Shown in pieces: positions 29,078-38,845 of a stretch of 63,304 nucleotides of DNA (positions are counted from its first letter, which is position 1; each line of letters opens with the position of its first letter). Under the pieces are notes generated by a model. That model worked only from the letters and a program-made list of their open reading frames with translations. It did not search any database and had not been told where the DNA came from. A program made the translations under genes and the position numbers. The DNA comes from Bacteroidales bacterium (lineage in GTDB: Bacteria > Bacteroidota > Bacteroidia > Bacteroidales > UBA932), in assembly GCA_024401855.1 (NCBI GenBank), contig JAKSKH010000011.1:1-63304 (forward strand). Reading direction: 5' to 3'.

Positions 29078-30820
29078 TTATATGATATCTTCCCGTTCCC
29101 GCATGTCTCTGATGCGGAGCTGAATTGATGAATTCCCTCTGTAATAGTTCTCGACTATCGCGTAGCATACGTCAAACGGATTGCCTTCGCGGATATAGTC
29201 AAAGTATTCCGACATGTTGAATGCGATGGCCGGAATCTGGTGATATGGCTGTGATTCCTGAATGAGATCCAGCTTGAGATGTATGCCTCCCGCCCCGACT
29301 TTCCGGCCGCTTCCCGAATCGTAAACGTTTTCTGTGACGAAAATCGGGTTGTTGTTACCGGGACCGAAAGGCTGGAACTGCTTGAGTATCCTGAAGAATT
29401 TGGGTGTGATCTGGGAGAAGCCCAGCCTTGCGTCCACGTCCACGATGGGAACGAGCATCTCGGACTTGATCTTCCCGGATATGAATGCATCCATCCTTCG
29501 GGCGAATTCGTCAAGGTTCTCTTCTTTCAATGTCAGTCCTGCGGCGTAAACGTGCCCGCCGAAGTTCTCAAGAAGGTCTGCGCAACTGTCAATAGCCTCA
29601 TAAAGGTCGAAGCCTGAGACACTTCTGGCCGATCCCGTTACGAAGCCGTTAGACTTGGTAAGGACTACGGTAGGCTTGTAATAGGCTTCCACCAGACGAG
29701 ATGCGACTATTCCCACAACGCCCTTGCTCCATTTGGGATTGTAAACTATCGTTACATTCTCGTGAGCCAGACAATCTCCCGCCTGGACCATTTCAAGGGC
29801 TTCCTGGGTTATTTCCCTGTCTATGTTCTTGCGCTCGTTGTTGTTTTCGTTGATTTTCCTGCCTATGTCCATTGCAGTCCGGGCGTCTGTGGCCTTGAGC
29901 AGCTCGACTGCAAGCCTGCCGGACTCCATGCGTCCCGCGGCGTTGATCCTGGGGCCTATCTTGAAAACTATGTCATCTATTGAAATGTGACCGGGCTCCA
30001 GATTTGAAAGGGTGATCATTGCCAGCAGACCTTCGCACGGGTTCTCGTTGAGCTGCTTGAGTCCGAAATGGGCAAGCACCCTGTTCTCTCCAACCATGGT
30101 GACGAGGTCCGAGCTGATGCTCACCACCAGAAGGTCCAGCAGGGGAATGAGGCTTTCGAACGGCACCCCGAATCTGGAGGCATAGGCCTGGACGAGCTTG
30201 AATCCGACTCCGCATCCGCTCAGATCGTCGAAAGGATAATTGCAATCCTCCCTTTTAGGGTCCAGCACGGCTACTGCGGATGGAAGGGAGTCCTCAGGGA
30301 GATGATGGTCGCATATTATGACATCTATTCCCTTTTCCCGGGCATAGTTTACCTTGTCTATGGCTTTTATTCCGCAATCGAGGGTTATTATAAGCTTGAA
30401 ACCGTTTTCCGCCGCGAAATCGATGCCCTTGTAGGAGACTCCGTAGCCTTCGTCGTATCTGTCCGGAATGTAGAAATCCACCTTTGACGTGAATCTCTGG
30501 ATGAAAGAAAACACCAGGGCTACCGCGGTTGTGCCGTCAACGTCGTAGTCTCCGTAAACCAGAATCTTTTCCCCGCGGCTTATGGCATCGTGCAGCCTTT
30601 CGACGGCAATGTCCATGTCCTTCATGAGGAAGGGGTCGTGGAGATTCGAAAGATTGGGGCGGAAGAATGCCCTGGCCTGCTCGAAAGTTTCCACTCCGCG
30701 CTTCACCAGAAGGTCGGCCAGAACCTTGTCTATTCCCACTTCCGCTGAAAGTCTGTTGACTTTGGCGGGGTCGGAAGGTTCCTTGAGAATCCATTTGCAT
30801 TCTTTTGCCATATCTTCCAA
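29078..30820 (-). CDS. recJ: single-stranded-DNA-specific exonuclease RecJ
   Basis: This 580-residue 5'-3' exonuclease of the DHH family acts in recombination and mismatch repair. Catalytic motifs are [11 protein letters not shown] near residue 88, LDCGIKAID near 150, [10 protein letters not shown] (DHH) near 169, and the DHHA1 domain with [16 protein letters not shown] and [10 protein letters not shown]. The C-terminal OB fold follows. Met4 is an alternative start, three codons later. It lies two bases after the aroK stop, indicating co-transcription. Confidence 0.94.
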   Translation of the reverse strand: MEDMAKECKWILKEPSDPAKVNRLSAEVGIDKVLADLLVKRGVETFEQARAFFRPNLSNLHDPFLMKDMDIAVERLHDAISRGEKILVYGDYDVDGTTAVALVFSFIQRFTSKVDFYIPDRYDEGYGVSYKGIDFAAENGFKLIITLDCGIKAIDKVNYAREKGIDVIICDHHLPEDSLPSAVAVLDPKREDCNYPFDDLSGCGVGFKLVQAYASRFGVPFESLIPLLDLLVVSISSDLVTMVGENRVLAHFGLKQLNENPCEGLLAMITLSNLEPGHISIDDIVFKIGPRINAAGRMESGRLAVELLKATDARTAMDIGRKINENNNERKNIDREITQEALEMVQAGDCLAHENVTIVYNPKWSKGVVGIVASRLVEAYYKPTVVLTKSNGFVTGSARSVSGFDLYEAIDSCADLLENFGGHVYAAGLTLKEENLDEFARRMDAFISGKIKSEMLVPIVDVDARLGFSQITPKFFRILKQFQPFGPGNNNPIFVTENVYDSGSGRKVGAGGIHLKLDLIQESQPYHQIPAIAFNMSEYFDYIREGNPFDVCYAIVENYYRGNSSIQLRIRDMREREDII

Positions 30821-30822
30821 AG

Positions 30823-31338
30823 TTAACGATTTAATCTCAATTTGCCAATTATGCTTTCTGCTGTCTCTTTATATCCGTTTTCCGTCACGTCAATGCAGAA
30901 GGGTGCGTTTTCATATAATTTCGTACGCTCTTCAAATAACTCCCTGATTTCTTTCCCGCTCCTGTTGAGCATGGGGCGCGAATTCCGTTCCCCTATCCAT
31001 TTCAGGCAATCCTCAAGTTCGGCCTTGAGGTATATGCAACTTGTGTTCCCGAGAATGAAACCGCGTACCGAACTGATGGACAGGGTTCCTCCCCCAAGAG
31101 CCAGAACCAGGTCCTCTCCGGTAATCTGACTCATTATTATGACGTCTCTGACCGCTTCCGCCTCAAGTGCGCGGAATCTTTCCTCTCCGTCTTCCCTGAA
31201 TATATCCGGGATGTTTTTACCCGCTTTGTGCTCGACATATCTGTCAAGGTCAATGAAACGGAAAGAGAGCAGTCCGGCCAGTTCCTTGCCCACACTGCTT
31301 TTCCCGCAACCCATGAATCCTGTCAGAGAGATTATCAT
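30823..31338 (-). CDS. aroK: shikimate kinase
   Basis: A 171-residue P-loop kinase that phosphorylates shikimate at the 3-hydroxyl. The Walker A motif GFMGCGKS occupies residues 7-14, IDLDRYVE near residue 31 contains the shikimate-binding Asp, LALGGGTL near residue 78 is the conserved Gly loop, and an Arg-containing lid lies around residue 118. Length is typical. It lies five bases after parC. With aroE ten kilobases... rather four genes downstream in the same run, two steps of aromatic amino acid synthesis share one operon. Confidence 0.93.
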   Translation of the reverse strand: MIISLTGFMGCGKSSVGKELAGLLSFRFIDLDRYVEHKAGKNIPDIFREDGEERFRALEAEAVRDVIIMSQITGEDLVLALGGGTLSISSVRGFILGNTSCIYLKAELEDCLKWIGERNSRPMLNRSGKEIRELFEERTKLYENAPFCIDVTENGYKETAESIIGKLRLNR

Positions 31339-31343
31339 GTCTT

Positions 31344-34004
31344 TTAGAATAGTGTGGGTTCATCTATTTCAAGGTCTATGAACTGTTCTTTCCCGTCAAC
31401 GGCTTCTTCCTGCAGGTTCCCCTCCGGCAGGTCTTCCTCTTCCTCTTCCGGTATGACGAGCGGCTCAATGAAACGCACGGACCTGACTTCTCCTCTGTCC
31501 ACGCATTTCTTTCCTTTTGCCGTGACGCCTTTCTTTGCAATCCATTCCTCGGCGTTTATCTGATCCGCAGGTTTGTCTTCCATTTTCCATGATACTTCAT
31601 ATCGCGGATGCTTTTCGGAAGTGAGGTCCACGAGGTATGACCTGGCGCCTTCAGATATGAAAGATACAGGGTTGTTGTCACTAACTTGGAATGAAAACCT
31701 CTTGACGTAGAATGCTTTTGCCGTTCCGTCATAATAAAGGGCAGTGAAGGTCCTGTCAGGGTCGAATTTCTCAATCCTGAGTATCTCCCCCTGATATTTG
31801 TTGACAAGTTCGAAGGATGTGGTGTAATATGTCCCATTCTTGAAAACTGCCAGAACTTTGTCTCCTTCCCCGAATTGTCCGAGGTGCATTCCGTGCCCGT
31901 CCTCGTTGAGCTTCTGTATGTCGGGGTCGAACCATATGTCTTTTCCGGAAATGGTGCTGACACCCTTGCTCTTGAGAGTTATGCGTTGAATGGCATTCTT
32001 TGTGACCAGATTTCCCCTTGCCGTCTTGCTCTTGATGGCGAGTTCGGAGAAATTGTACTCGAAGGATGACTTCTTCAGCTTGGGTCTCGGCCTGAGCTGT
32101 ATCCGTACGGTTTCGGCCTCTCCGTTGCGGTTGGCTGTGAACCATTCTATTCTGGAACCTTCCATGCCGGAAGTGATGTCATATTCCTTATCTCTTGTGA
32201 CTGAAGTTATAGCAAAACGCTTGGCGTAGTAAACCGATGTCTTTCCTTCCCGGTATATGACATTGTATATTGTCCGGTTGTCTCCTCTGTTGAACAGTCC
32301 GACATAAAGCAGGTCCTTGCCGAAGAATGCCTTCTGCCCCACTTTCGTCACGGTATACGTTCCGTCCTTGCGTATGACTACTATCTCGGACAGGTCGGAA
32401 CAGTCACAGACGTATTCTCCTCCGTCATCCTTCTTGAGACCGATGCCCACAAAGCCTTCCGCCATGTTGGCCTGCAGCTTGGCGTTGTTGTTGACCACCT
32501 TGGTTGCGGATATGGTTTCAAAACCCGTAAGCTCCGTAAGGCGGGGATAGTCTTTCCCGTATTTCTTCTTCAGTCCCTTGAACCAGTTTATGGTATAGCG
32601 GTCAATGTGGTCTATGTTGTCCTGCACTTCCTTCATTTCCGCTTCTATCGCCAGAATCTTCATGTCAAGGGCCTTGGTGTCGAACTTTGAAATCTTGCGG
32701 ACAGGCTTCTCGACGAGCTTGTCTATGTCATCCATCGTTATTTCCTGCCTGAGGAGATCCTCCCATTCCTTCATTTTCAGGAGGATGTCGTTCTTCTGGT
32801 CCTCCCAGGTTTTCTGATTCTGCTCCAGAATCTTATAAACCTGATTCTCGAAGAATATCCTTTCCAGGGATGTATAGTGCCAGTCTTTCTTCAGTTCGTC
32901 CAGTCTTATCCCCAGTTGCTGAAGGTGAAGGTCCCTTGTGTGGAAAGTGCTGTATTCCAGAATGTCGTTTACGGTGAGGAACTGAGGCTTGTTGTCCACA
33001 ATGACGCACGCGTTCGGCGCGATGTTGCATTCGCAGTCGGTGAATGCATAGAGGGCGTCTATGGTCTTGTCGGGGGAAACGTCATTGGGAAGATGAATGA
33101 TGATCTCCACCTTGTCGGTGGTCATGTCTTCGATCTTCTTTATCTTTATTTTCCCCTTGTCCTTGGCCTTGAGGACAGAATCAATGATATCCTTTGTGGT
33201 TTTGCTGTATGGAATTTCCCTGATGACTATCGTGTTCCTGTCGATCTTCTCGATCCTCGCCCTGACTTTTACCGAACCGCCTCTTTTCCCTTTCATGTAT
33301 TTGCTGCAGTCGGCAAAACCTCCGGTAGGGAAGTCGGGGTAGATTTCGTAGGACCTGCCTTCGATAATGGCGACGGATGCATCCAGAAGTTCATTGAAGT
33401 TGTGGGGAAGGATCTTGGAGGACATGCCGACACCGATTCCTTCGGTACCCTGTGCAAGAAGAAGTGGAAAGCGGACAGGGAGTTCGGTAGGCTCGTCATT
33501 CCTTCCGTCGTAGCTCTTCATGGTGTGGGTTATCTTATAGTCGAATACCACCTCTTTCGCAAATTTGCTCAGCCTTGCCTCAATATATCGTGGCGCTGCA
33601 TTTGAGTCCCCGGTGAAGATGTTTCCCCAGTTTCCCTGACAGTCGATTGTGAAACCTTTCTGTCCGAGGGTGACCAGAGCTCCCAGTATGGACTGGTCTC
33701 CGTGAGGATGGTATTGCATGGCCTGCCCGACTATGTTGGCCACCTTGGTATAGGCTCCGTCGTCCATCCTGGCCATCGCGTGCAGAACACGGCGCTGCAC
33801 GGGTTTCAGACCGTCAACTATGTGGGGGACGGCTCTGTGGAGTATGACGTACGAAGCATAATCAAGATACCAGTCCCTGAACATGCCGGAGAGTTTGAAT
33901 TTTCTGGCATCGGCATCCAGGAGCCTGTCATATCTGCCGGAGGCTTCCGCTCCTTCGTCCACTATTACCTCGTCTTCAATTATTGCTTCGTATTCTTCAC
34001 TCAT
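31344..34004 (-). CDS. parC: DNA topoisomerase IV subunit A (GyrA/ParC family)
   Basis: An 886-residue type IIA topoisomerase subunit. The winged-helix region includes YASYVILHRAVPHIVDGLKPVQRRVL near residue 50. The catalytic Tyr in AAPRYIEARL is residue 140. A coiled-coil gate domain covers about residues 380-500. The C-terminal DNA-wrapping region lacks the GyrA box and is short on recognisable blades, which is why I favour ParC over GyrA. The final 40 residues are very acidic (EEEEEDLPEGNLQEE). The partner subunit gene is not in this window. Confidence 0.85.
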   Translation of the reverse strand: MSEEYEAIIEDEVIVDEGAEASGRYDRLLDADARKFKLSGMFRDWYLDYASYVILHRAVPHIVDGLKPVQRRVLHAMARMDDGAYTKVANIVGQAMQYHPHGDQSILGALVTLGQKGFTIDCQGNWGNIFTGDSNAAPRYIEARLSKFAKEVVFDYKITHTMKSYDGRNDEPTELPVRFPLLLAQGTEGIGVGMSSKILPHNFNELLDASVAIIEGRSYEIYPDFPTGGFADCSKYMKGKRGGSVKVRARIEKIDRNTIVIREIPYSKTTKDIIDSVLKAKDKGKIKIKKIEDMTTDKVEIIIHLPNDVSPDKTIDALYAFTDCECNIAPNACVIVDNKPQFLTVNDILEYSTFHTRDLHLQQLGIRLDELKKDWHYTSLERIFFENQVYKILEQNQKTWEDQKNDILLKMKEWEDLLRQEITMDDIDKLVEKPVRKISKFDTKALDMKILAIEAEMKEVQDNIDHIDRYTINWFKGLKKKYGKDYPRLTELTGFETISATKVVNNNAKLQANMAEGFVGIGLKKDDGGEYVCDCSDLSEIVVIRKDGTYTVTKVGQKAFFGKDLLYVGLFNRGDNRTIYNVIYREGKTSVYYAKRFAITSVTRDKEYDITSGMEGSRIEWFTANRNGEAETVRIQLRPRPKLKKSSFEYNFSELAIKSKTARGNLVTKNAIQRITLKSKGVSTISGKDIWFDPDIQKLNEDGHGMHLGQFGEGDKVLAVFKNGTYYTTSFELVNKYQGEILRIEKFDPDRTFTALYYDGTAKAFYVKRFSFQVSDNNPVSFISEGARSYLVDLTSEKHPRYEVSWKMEDKPADQINAEEWIAKKGVTAKGKKCVDRGEVRSVRFIEPLVIPEEEEEDLPEGNLQEEAVDGKEQFIDLEIDEPTLF

Positions 34005-34007
34005 ATG

Positions 34008-34889
34008 CTATTCCTCATATCCGAATTTGCGTAGTTCTCTCTTGTTTTCCCTCCAGTCGGGATCAACTTTCACATATGTCTGCAGGAAAACCTTCTTCTG
34101 GAAAAAGTCTTCCATATCCTTTCTGGCCTGGATGCCGACCTTCTTCAGGGCGGAACCTCCCTTGCCGATGACAATGCCTTTCTGGGATTCCCTCATCACA
34201 TATATGACTGCGCTGATGTCATATCTCTCCGCACCTTCCTTGAAACTCTCTATCCCTACTTCGCAGCAGTACGGAATCTCTTCCTTGTAATTGAGAAGAA
34301 TCTTTTCCCTTATTATCTCAGAAGCGAAAAAACGGAGGTTCTTGTCTGTGAATGCATCCTTGTCGAACCAGGGAGGACATTCCGGAAGCTTTCCGACAAC
34401 GGCCGCCAGAATGCTTTCCAGGTTGAAATGCTCCTGAGCCGATGCCGGGATTATTTCCGCTCCGGGCAGTTGTGTCTTCCAATAATCCATAAGTTCCGTC
34501 ACCTTCTGCTGGTCACTGAGGTCTATCTTGTTTATCACAAGGATGACAGGGCAGTCTATTCCCTTAAGTTTGGCAACGTAGTCCGCATTCTTGTCCGCTT
34601 TTTCCACTGTGTCTGTGACATAAAGGATTATGTCCGCGTCTCCCATGGCACCGTCGACGAAGTTCATCATGTTCTGCTGGAGACGGTAGTTGGGCTTCAG
34701 AATGCCCGGGGTGTCGGAATATACAATCTGCCAGTCTTCACCGTTGACTATTCCCATTATGCGGTGACGTGTGGTCTGGGCCTTGGCTGTGACGATGCTC
34801 AACTTCTCCCCGACGAGGGCGTTCATCAGAGTTGATTTGCCTACGTTGGGGTTGCCTATGATGTTAACGAATCCTGATCGGTGCGCCAT
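34008..34889 (-). CDS. era: GTPase Era
   Basis: This 293-residue ribosome-assembly GTPase binds the 3' end of 16S rRNA. The G1 loop GNPNVGKS is at residues 12-19, DTPGIL is G3 near residue 59, and NKIDLSDQ is G4 near residue 120. The C-terminal KH domain has VIGKGGSALKKVG near residue 250. A strongly basic C terminus is present. Its start coincides with the last base of rluB and it ends three bases before parC begins. Confidence 0.95.
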   Translation of the reverse strand: MAHRSGFVNIIGNPNVGKSTLMNALVGEKLSIVTAKAQTTRHRIMGIVNGEDWQIVYSDTPGILKPNYRLQQNMMNFVDGAMGDADIILYVTDTVEKADKNADYVAKLKGIDCPVILVINKIDLSDQQKVTELMDYWKTQLPGAEIIPASAQEHFNLESILAAVVGKLPECPPWFDKDAFTDKNLRFFASEIIREKILLNYKEEIPYCCEVGIESFKEGAERYDISAVIYVMRESQKGIVIGKGGSALKKVGIQARKDMEDFFQKKVFLQTYVKVDPDWRENKRELRKFGYEE

Positions 34890-36172
34890 TAGATGTATGA
34901 TCCCATTTTAAGAATGTTGGACTCTCCCTCTGTAAGGTAACGCCATTCCCCTTTCTTCAGTCCTCTCTTTGTGAGTCCTGCGAAATATACTCTGTCAAGA
35001 GCTTTCACCGTATATCCGAACGACTCGAATATGCGGCGGACTATGCGGTTCTTGCCGGAATGTATTTCTATTCCGAGCTTGCGCTTGTCTCCCGCATCTA
35101 TGTATTCCAGTTCGTCGGCATGGACTTCTCCGTCGCTGAGTGTGATTCCGCTCAGGATAGCGTCGTAATTCTCCTTGCTCAGAGGACGGTCAAGGGCTAC
35201 CTGATAAATCTTTTTCTTGTCGTAGGACGGATGAGTCAGCCTTTCCGCTATTTCCCCGTCATTGGTGAACATGAGCACTCCGGTGGTGTTCTTGTCCAGA
35301 CGCCCTACAGGGTATACCCTTTCGGCACAACCCTTGAGAAGGTCCAGAACTGTCTTTTCCGCATGAGGGTCACTTGCGGTGGTGACGTATCCGGCGGGCT
35401 TGTTCATCACTATGTAAACCTTGTGTTCGCCTTTGAGCCTTTCTCCATTGAATTTGATCTCATCAGTAAGAACGTTGACCTTTGTCCCGAGTTCCGTTAC
35501 AACCACCCCGTTCACCGTGACCACTCCGGCCTGAATGAGGGTGTCGGCCTCGCGGCGTGAGCATACGCCTGAATTGGCTATGTATTTGTTGAGGCGGATT
35601 TCCTCCTTGATCATGGTGGGTGCGCAATCGTTGTCGGACATATCGTGCCCGTCCACTACGGGACGGCGGTCAATCATACGGTTGATTCCCTCATCTGAGA
35701 ATTTGTTGAATTCCGGTGTGTACTCCTTCTTTTTGAATCCCGCTTTGCGATCTCCGAAAGAGCGGCGGTTTCCGAAGGAACGGTGTTCTCCCGCCTGCCT
35801 GCGCTCTCCGCTGAAGCCGCGGCGCTCCCCATCCTGACGGCCCTCACCGAAGGAACGGCGCTCTCCGTTGAAACTTCTACGCTCGCCGAAGGATCTGTGT
35901 TCTCCAGTCTGCCTGCGCTCTCCGCTGAAGTTGCGGCGCTCCCCATCTTGACGGCTCTCACCGAAGCTGCGGCGTTCTCTGCTGAAACTTCTACGCTCGC
36001 CGAAGTTGCGATGTTCCCCGTCCTGGCGGTTCTCTCCGAAAGAACGGTGTCCTCCATAAGAACTGCGACGCTCTCCGAAAGAACGGTGTTCCACTTTTTC
36101 CGGGCGGCTGCCTGTGTTTTCCGATGTTTTTCTTGGTCTGAGTTTCCGGCCTTCTTTAGTAAACTGTTCCAT
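34889..36172 (-). CDS. rluB: RluB-like rRNA pseudouridine synthase with Arg-rich repeat extension
   Basis: A 427-residue protein. Residues 28-142 are a low-complexity Arg/Ser/Phe/Gly/Glu segment built from ERRSFGE and GEHRSFG units, including two 38-residue tandem copies. An S4 RNA-binding domain follows at about 190-235 (RLNKYIANSGVCSRREAD). The RsuA-family catalytic domain has GRLDKNTTGVLMFTNDG with the catalytic Asp near residue 293. It probably isomerises a uridine of 23S rRNA near the peptidyl-transferase centre. The extension resembles disordered RNA-binding RGG-like tails, an inference. It overlaps the TonB-like gene by one base and era by one base. Confidence 0.88.
   Translation of the reverse strand: MEQFTKEGRKLRPRKTSENTGSRPEKVEHRSFGERRSSYGGHRSFGENRQDGEHRNFGERRSFSRERRSFGESRQDGERRNFSGERRQTGEHRSFGERRSFNGERRSFGEGRQDGERRGFSGERRQAGEHRSFGNRRSFGDRKAGFKKKEYTPEFNKFSDEGINRMIDRRPVVDGHDMSDNDCAPTMIKEEIRLNKYIANSGVCSRREADTLIQAGVVTVNGVVVTELGTKVNVLTDEIKFNGERLKGEHKVYIVMNKPAGYVTTASDPHAEKTVLDLLKGCAERVYPVGRLDKNTTGVLMFTNDGEIAERLTHPSYDKKKIYQVALDRPLSKENYDAILSGITLSDGEVHADELEYIDAGDKRKLGIEIHSGKNRIVRRIFESFGYTVKALDRVYFAGLTKRGLKKGEWRYLTEGESNILKMGSYI
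35771..35998 (-). repeat. two tandem 114-base repeats in rluB
   Basis: Codons 59-96 (35885-35998) and 97-134 (35771-35884) encode near-identical 38-residue units differing at only a handful of positions. The DNA copies are also clearly similar, differing mainly by scattered substitutions. Shorter ERRSFG-type units flank them. Confidence 0.85.
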
Positions 36173-36936
36173 TACTTTAAGTTAAAAATGTAAGTTATAG
36201 TTCCCTCCTGCATTGCCGGAGCATCCGCACTCATATTGAAATGCGTTTCCATCGCGGCTTTCCTTGCCGCAGCCCAGAGGGTCTTGTTTGTTACGGTGGT
36301 GCCGTCACCTCCCGGCACGGCTTTAACCACGTTTCCGTAGTTATCCACCCAGATATTCACTACTACAGTTCCGCTGTCCTGTACATTGTACGCAGGACTC
36401 GGGATATTGCCCACGGTATTGCGTCCTTTCACGTGGGCGTTAGGTTTGCCGTCAGCCCTTCCCTTGTTGGTATTGCCTTTGGACTGCCCGGCCCTGAATT
36501 CTTCAGAAACCTCCCCGGCTCCGTGTGGGGCTGTGAGCGAGGTGTCTTTCTTTGACATTCCGGGGAAAGCCGCCCTGGGGTCGATTACGGGTTCTTCCTT
36601 GGGCTTCGGAGCGGGAGTCACGACATCTCCGAAGTTGTCCTGCTTGGTTTGCGGAGTAAGGTTCTCCGCTTCCGATTTTACGGTGGACTTGCTTTTCTGG
36701 ACCAGTTCCACCGGCGCCTTCCTGTCTATGTCTTCAGCTTGCGGCTGCCTGCCCCGGCGCTCGTGTATCTGCGGCGCTTTCTCCTCCTCGAAGTCAAGAA
36801 GGAAAGTTGTCTCCTTCGGGGGCGGGTATATGTATTTCAATCCTGTGAAATTGATGAGGCAGATGGTGCAGGCGTGTACCACCAGCGTCATGATGATGCC
36901 GATGATCCTGGCGTTCCGCTCGTCAAGTTCATTCAT
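36172..36936 (-). CDS. TonB-family energy transducer
   Basis: A 254-residue inner-membrane protein with one N-terminal anchor helix (about residues 12-34, followed by KYIYPPPKE). A long charged and proline-containing periplasmic stretch covers about 40-170. The C-terminal domain around VVNIWVDNYGNVVKAVPGG, ending with YIFNLK, is TonB-like. It is expected to carry proton-motive energy from ExbB-ExbD to outer-membrane TonB-dependent receptors. A cell-division role like that of TolA is a less likely alternative. It starts on the last base of exbD. Confidence 0.82.
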   Translation of the reverse strand: MNELDERNARIIGIIMTLVVHACTICLINFTGLKYIYPPPKETTFLLDFEEEKAPQIHERRGRQPQAEDIDRKAPVELVQKSKSTVKSEAENLTPQTKQDNFGDVVTPAPKPKEEPVIDPRAAFPGMSKKDTSLTAPHGAGEVSEEFRAGQSKGNTNKGRADGKPNAHVKGRNTVGNIPSPAYNVQDSGTVVVNIWVDNYGNVVKAVPGGDGTTVTNKTLWAAARKAAMETHFNMSADAPAMQEGTITYIFNLK

Positions 36937-37346
36937 TATTCGGGTGAGGTTGCCAGAATTACTTTATAGTGGTTCCTTTTGGCTATGTTCATCACCTGAA
37001 CAATTTCCCTGATGGGAACCGTTTCGTCCGAATAGATGGAGAACGTGGGCTCCTCCTCACTTTGAAGCAGGCCTACAAGTTCATCTTCCACTTCTGCGAA
37101 CGGCGTTGGATTGTTGTCACCGTTGATGTGATAGGTGAATTTGTCGTTGCCCCAGTCTTTTATGGACACGCTGACGCTGGCTTTCGCCCCCACCTGCCCC
37201 GTGCTCTTGGGAAGAAGCAGCTTGAGCGCGTTGGGGTTCACGAGCGTTGAGGTGACCAGGAAGAATATGAGCAGGAGGAACACTATGTCCGTCATGGAGG
37301 ACATGGAAATGTTCGGATCCGCTTTTGTTATTCTCTTGAGTGCCAT
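36936..37346 (-). CDS. exbD: ExbD/TolR-family biopolymer transport protein
   Basis: A 136-residue protein with a short cytoplasmic N terminus, one membrane helix at about residues 16-38 (MSSMTDIVFLLLIFFLVTST, containing the conserved Asp needed for proton use), and a periplasmic domain of about 95 residues. It pairs with the ExbB-like protein to form the proton-driven motor. It shares its start base with the stop of exbB and its stop with the start of the TonB-like gene, an exbB-exbD-tonB operon. Confidence 0.9.
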   Translation of the reverse strand: MALKRITKADPNISMSSMTDIVFLLLIFFLVTSTLVNPNALKLLLPKSTGQVGAKASVSVSIKDWGNDKFTYHINGDNNPTPFAEVEDELVGLLQSEEEPTFSIYSDETVPIREIVQVMNIAKRNHYKVILATSPE

Positions 37347-38023
37347 CAGTTCTCCTCCCCTATGGCATCCATGAACCTGATGGTTGCCGTTTCCATGTTG
37401 TATACGAGCTCGGTTATCTTTGCGGAGAGGAAGTTGTATCCGAAGTATGCGAGGATACCCACGATAAGACCTCCGACCGTCGTTATCATAGCCGTGTAGA
37501 TACCGCTTGAAAGAAGCGTTATGTCAATGTTGTTCCCTGCCTGGGACATGTTGAAGAAGGCCTGCACCATGCCGACGACGGTTCCAAGGAATCCTATCAT
37601 GGGCGCGCCTCCGGCGATTGTTGCCAGATACGGCAGACCTTTCTCGAGTCTTGCCACCTCTACGTTTCCGGTGTTCTCGATGGCGGTCTGGATGTCGCTG
37701 AGGGGCTTGCCTATGCGGACGATTCCGGCCTCGATCATGCGGGCTACCGGTGCGTCATATTTTGTACAGAGGGTCTGGGCTGATTTGACTTTGCCGTCGT
37801 GGATGTAGTCGCGTATGTCGGCAATGAAATCCTTGTCTATCTCTCCTGCCTGACGGATCATCCACCATTTCTTTCCGAAGATGTAGATGGCCACGATGGA
37901 AAGGGCCAGAAGGATGAGCATGAGCCAGCCGCCCTTTACGGCCATATCGATTAGTGAGTAAGACATTTCCTGCTGCTGGGGCAAAGCCTCCACGATGTCT
38001 GTCTGAAGTAAGTTGAATAACAT
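37346..38023 (-). CDS. exbB: ExbB/TolQ/MotA-family proton channel
   Basis: A 225-residue membrane protein with three helices: about residues 30-48, 125-150 and 165-190. The last two carry the conserved GTVVGMVQAFFNMSQAG and ITTVGGLIVGILAYFGYN segments lining the proton path. I chose ATG at 38023. An in-frame TTG at 38047 lies in the promoter box TATATTTG (38045-38052) and is rejected. The leader would be about 15-20 bases. This is the first gene of the 15-gene minus-strand run that ends with dxs. Confidence 0.9.
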   Translation of the reverse strand: MLFNLLQTDIVEALPQQQEMSYSLIDMAVKGGWLMLILLALSIVAIYIFGKKWWMIRQAGEIDKDFIADIRDYIHDGKVKSAQTLCTKYDAPVARMIEAGIVRIGKPLSDIQTAIENTGNVEVARLEKGLPYLATIAGGAPMIGFLGTVVGMVQAFFNMSQAGNNIDITLLSSGIYTAMITTVGGLIVGILAYFGYNFLSAKITELVYNMETATIRFMDAIGEEN

Positions 38024-38044
38024 ATTCGTCGTTTTTTTAACTTG

Positions 38045-38052
38045 CAAATATA
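38045..38052 (-). promoter_or_regulatory. promoter box of the exbB-to-dxs operon
   Basis: TATATTTG on the minus strand, 21 bases before the exbB ATG, in the short gap after truA. No clear TTG is present at the -33 spacing. Confidence 0.5.
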
Positions 38053-38070
38053 ATCATTTTTAGCGGAAAA

Positions 38071-38841
38071 TCAGTATTCTATCTTGTTAAGATAGAGAGC
38101 ATGGGCCGGAACGCTTTCTCCGGCGAGGCTGCGGGCGTTCGCAACGGTGGCGTCCATTAGTTTTCCGAAATTCTCCTCCGTGCGTTTTCCGCGGCCCACT
38201 TCAAGCAGGGATCCCACAATGGCCCGGACCATGTTCCGCAGGAATCTGTCTGCTGAAATCCTGAAACACCAGCATTCCGATTCTGCTGTTCCGAAGGGCA
38301 GTCCGCTTTCTTCGAGTCTGCTCCATCGGGCTTCGAAAACAGTACATACCGATGTCTTGTTGTCGGCTCCGGTTTTCTCGAATGCGGAGAAGTCATGCGT
38401 CCCTTTAAGCAGGGATGCGGCCCGGTTCATGGCTTCGAAGTCCATGTCCGGGTACCCGAAATAATATGACCTGTTGCGTAAAAATGGATTCTTCTTCCTG
38501 TGTATCAGGTAGATGTATTCCCGTTTGACTGCATCGAACCTGGCGTGGAAATCAGGGTTTGCGGGGCTGATCGATTTTATGGCAATTTCTGTGGGGAGAA
38601 TGGAATTGAGCTTGTATGCCAACTGCGTGCGCTCGAACTCCGTCTCCGCATCGAAGTGCGCAGTGTAGGCGGATGCGTGCACCCCTGTGTCTGTCCGTCC
38701 GGCTCCTGTAAGCTGTATTTCTTCATGGAGAAGCGTCTTGAGGGCCGTCTCTATCGTGCCTTGAACGCTCGGTGCATCGGGCTGCCGCTGCCATCCGCGG
38801 AAAGCCGAGCCGTCATAACTTAATTCCATTCTGTAACGCAT
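38071..38841 (-). CDS. truA: tRNA pseudouridine synthase A
   Basis: A 256-residue enzyme converting uridines 38-40 of the tRNA anticodon arm to pseudouridine. YDGSAFRGWQRQ at about residues 9-20 and GAGRTDTGVHA with catalytic Asp51 are the family signatures, and a C-terminal GR(G)KRTEENF segment follows. The start at 38841 is chosen because a TACCTTTG box ends four bases upstream, leaving no leader, whereas longer in-frame extensions would run into the divergent moxR gene. It is probably monocistronic, because exbB downstream has its own promoter box. Confidence 0.93.
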   Translation of the reverse strand: MRYRMELSYDGSAFRGWQRQPDAPSVQGTIETALKTLLHEEIQLTGAGRTDTGVHASAYTAHFDAETEFERTQLAYKLNSILPTEIAIKSISPANPDFHARFDAVKREYIYLIHRKKNPFLRNRSYYFGYPDMDFEAMNRAASLLKGTHDFSAFEKTGADNKTSVCTVFEARWSRLEESGLPFGTAESECWCFRISADRFLRNMVRAIVGSLLEVGRGKRTEENFGKLMDATVANARSLAGESVPAHALYLNKIEY

Positions 38842-38845
38842 AACG

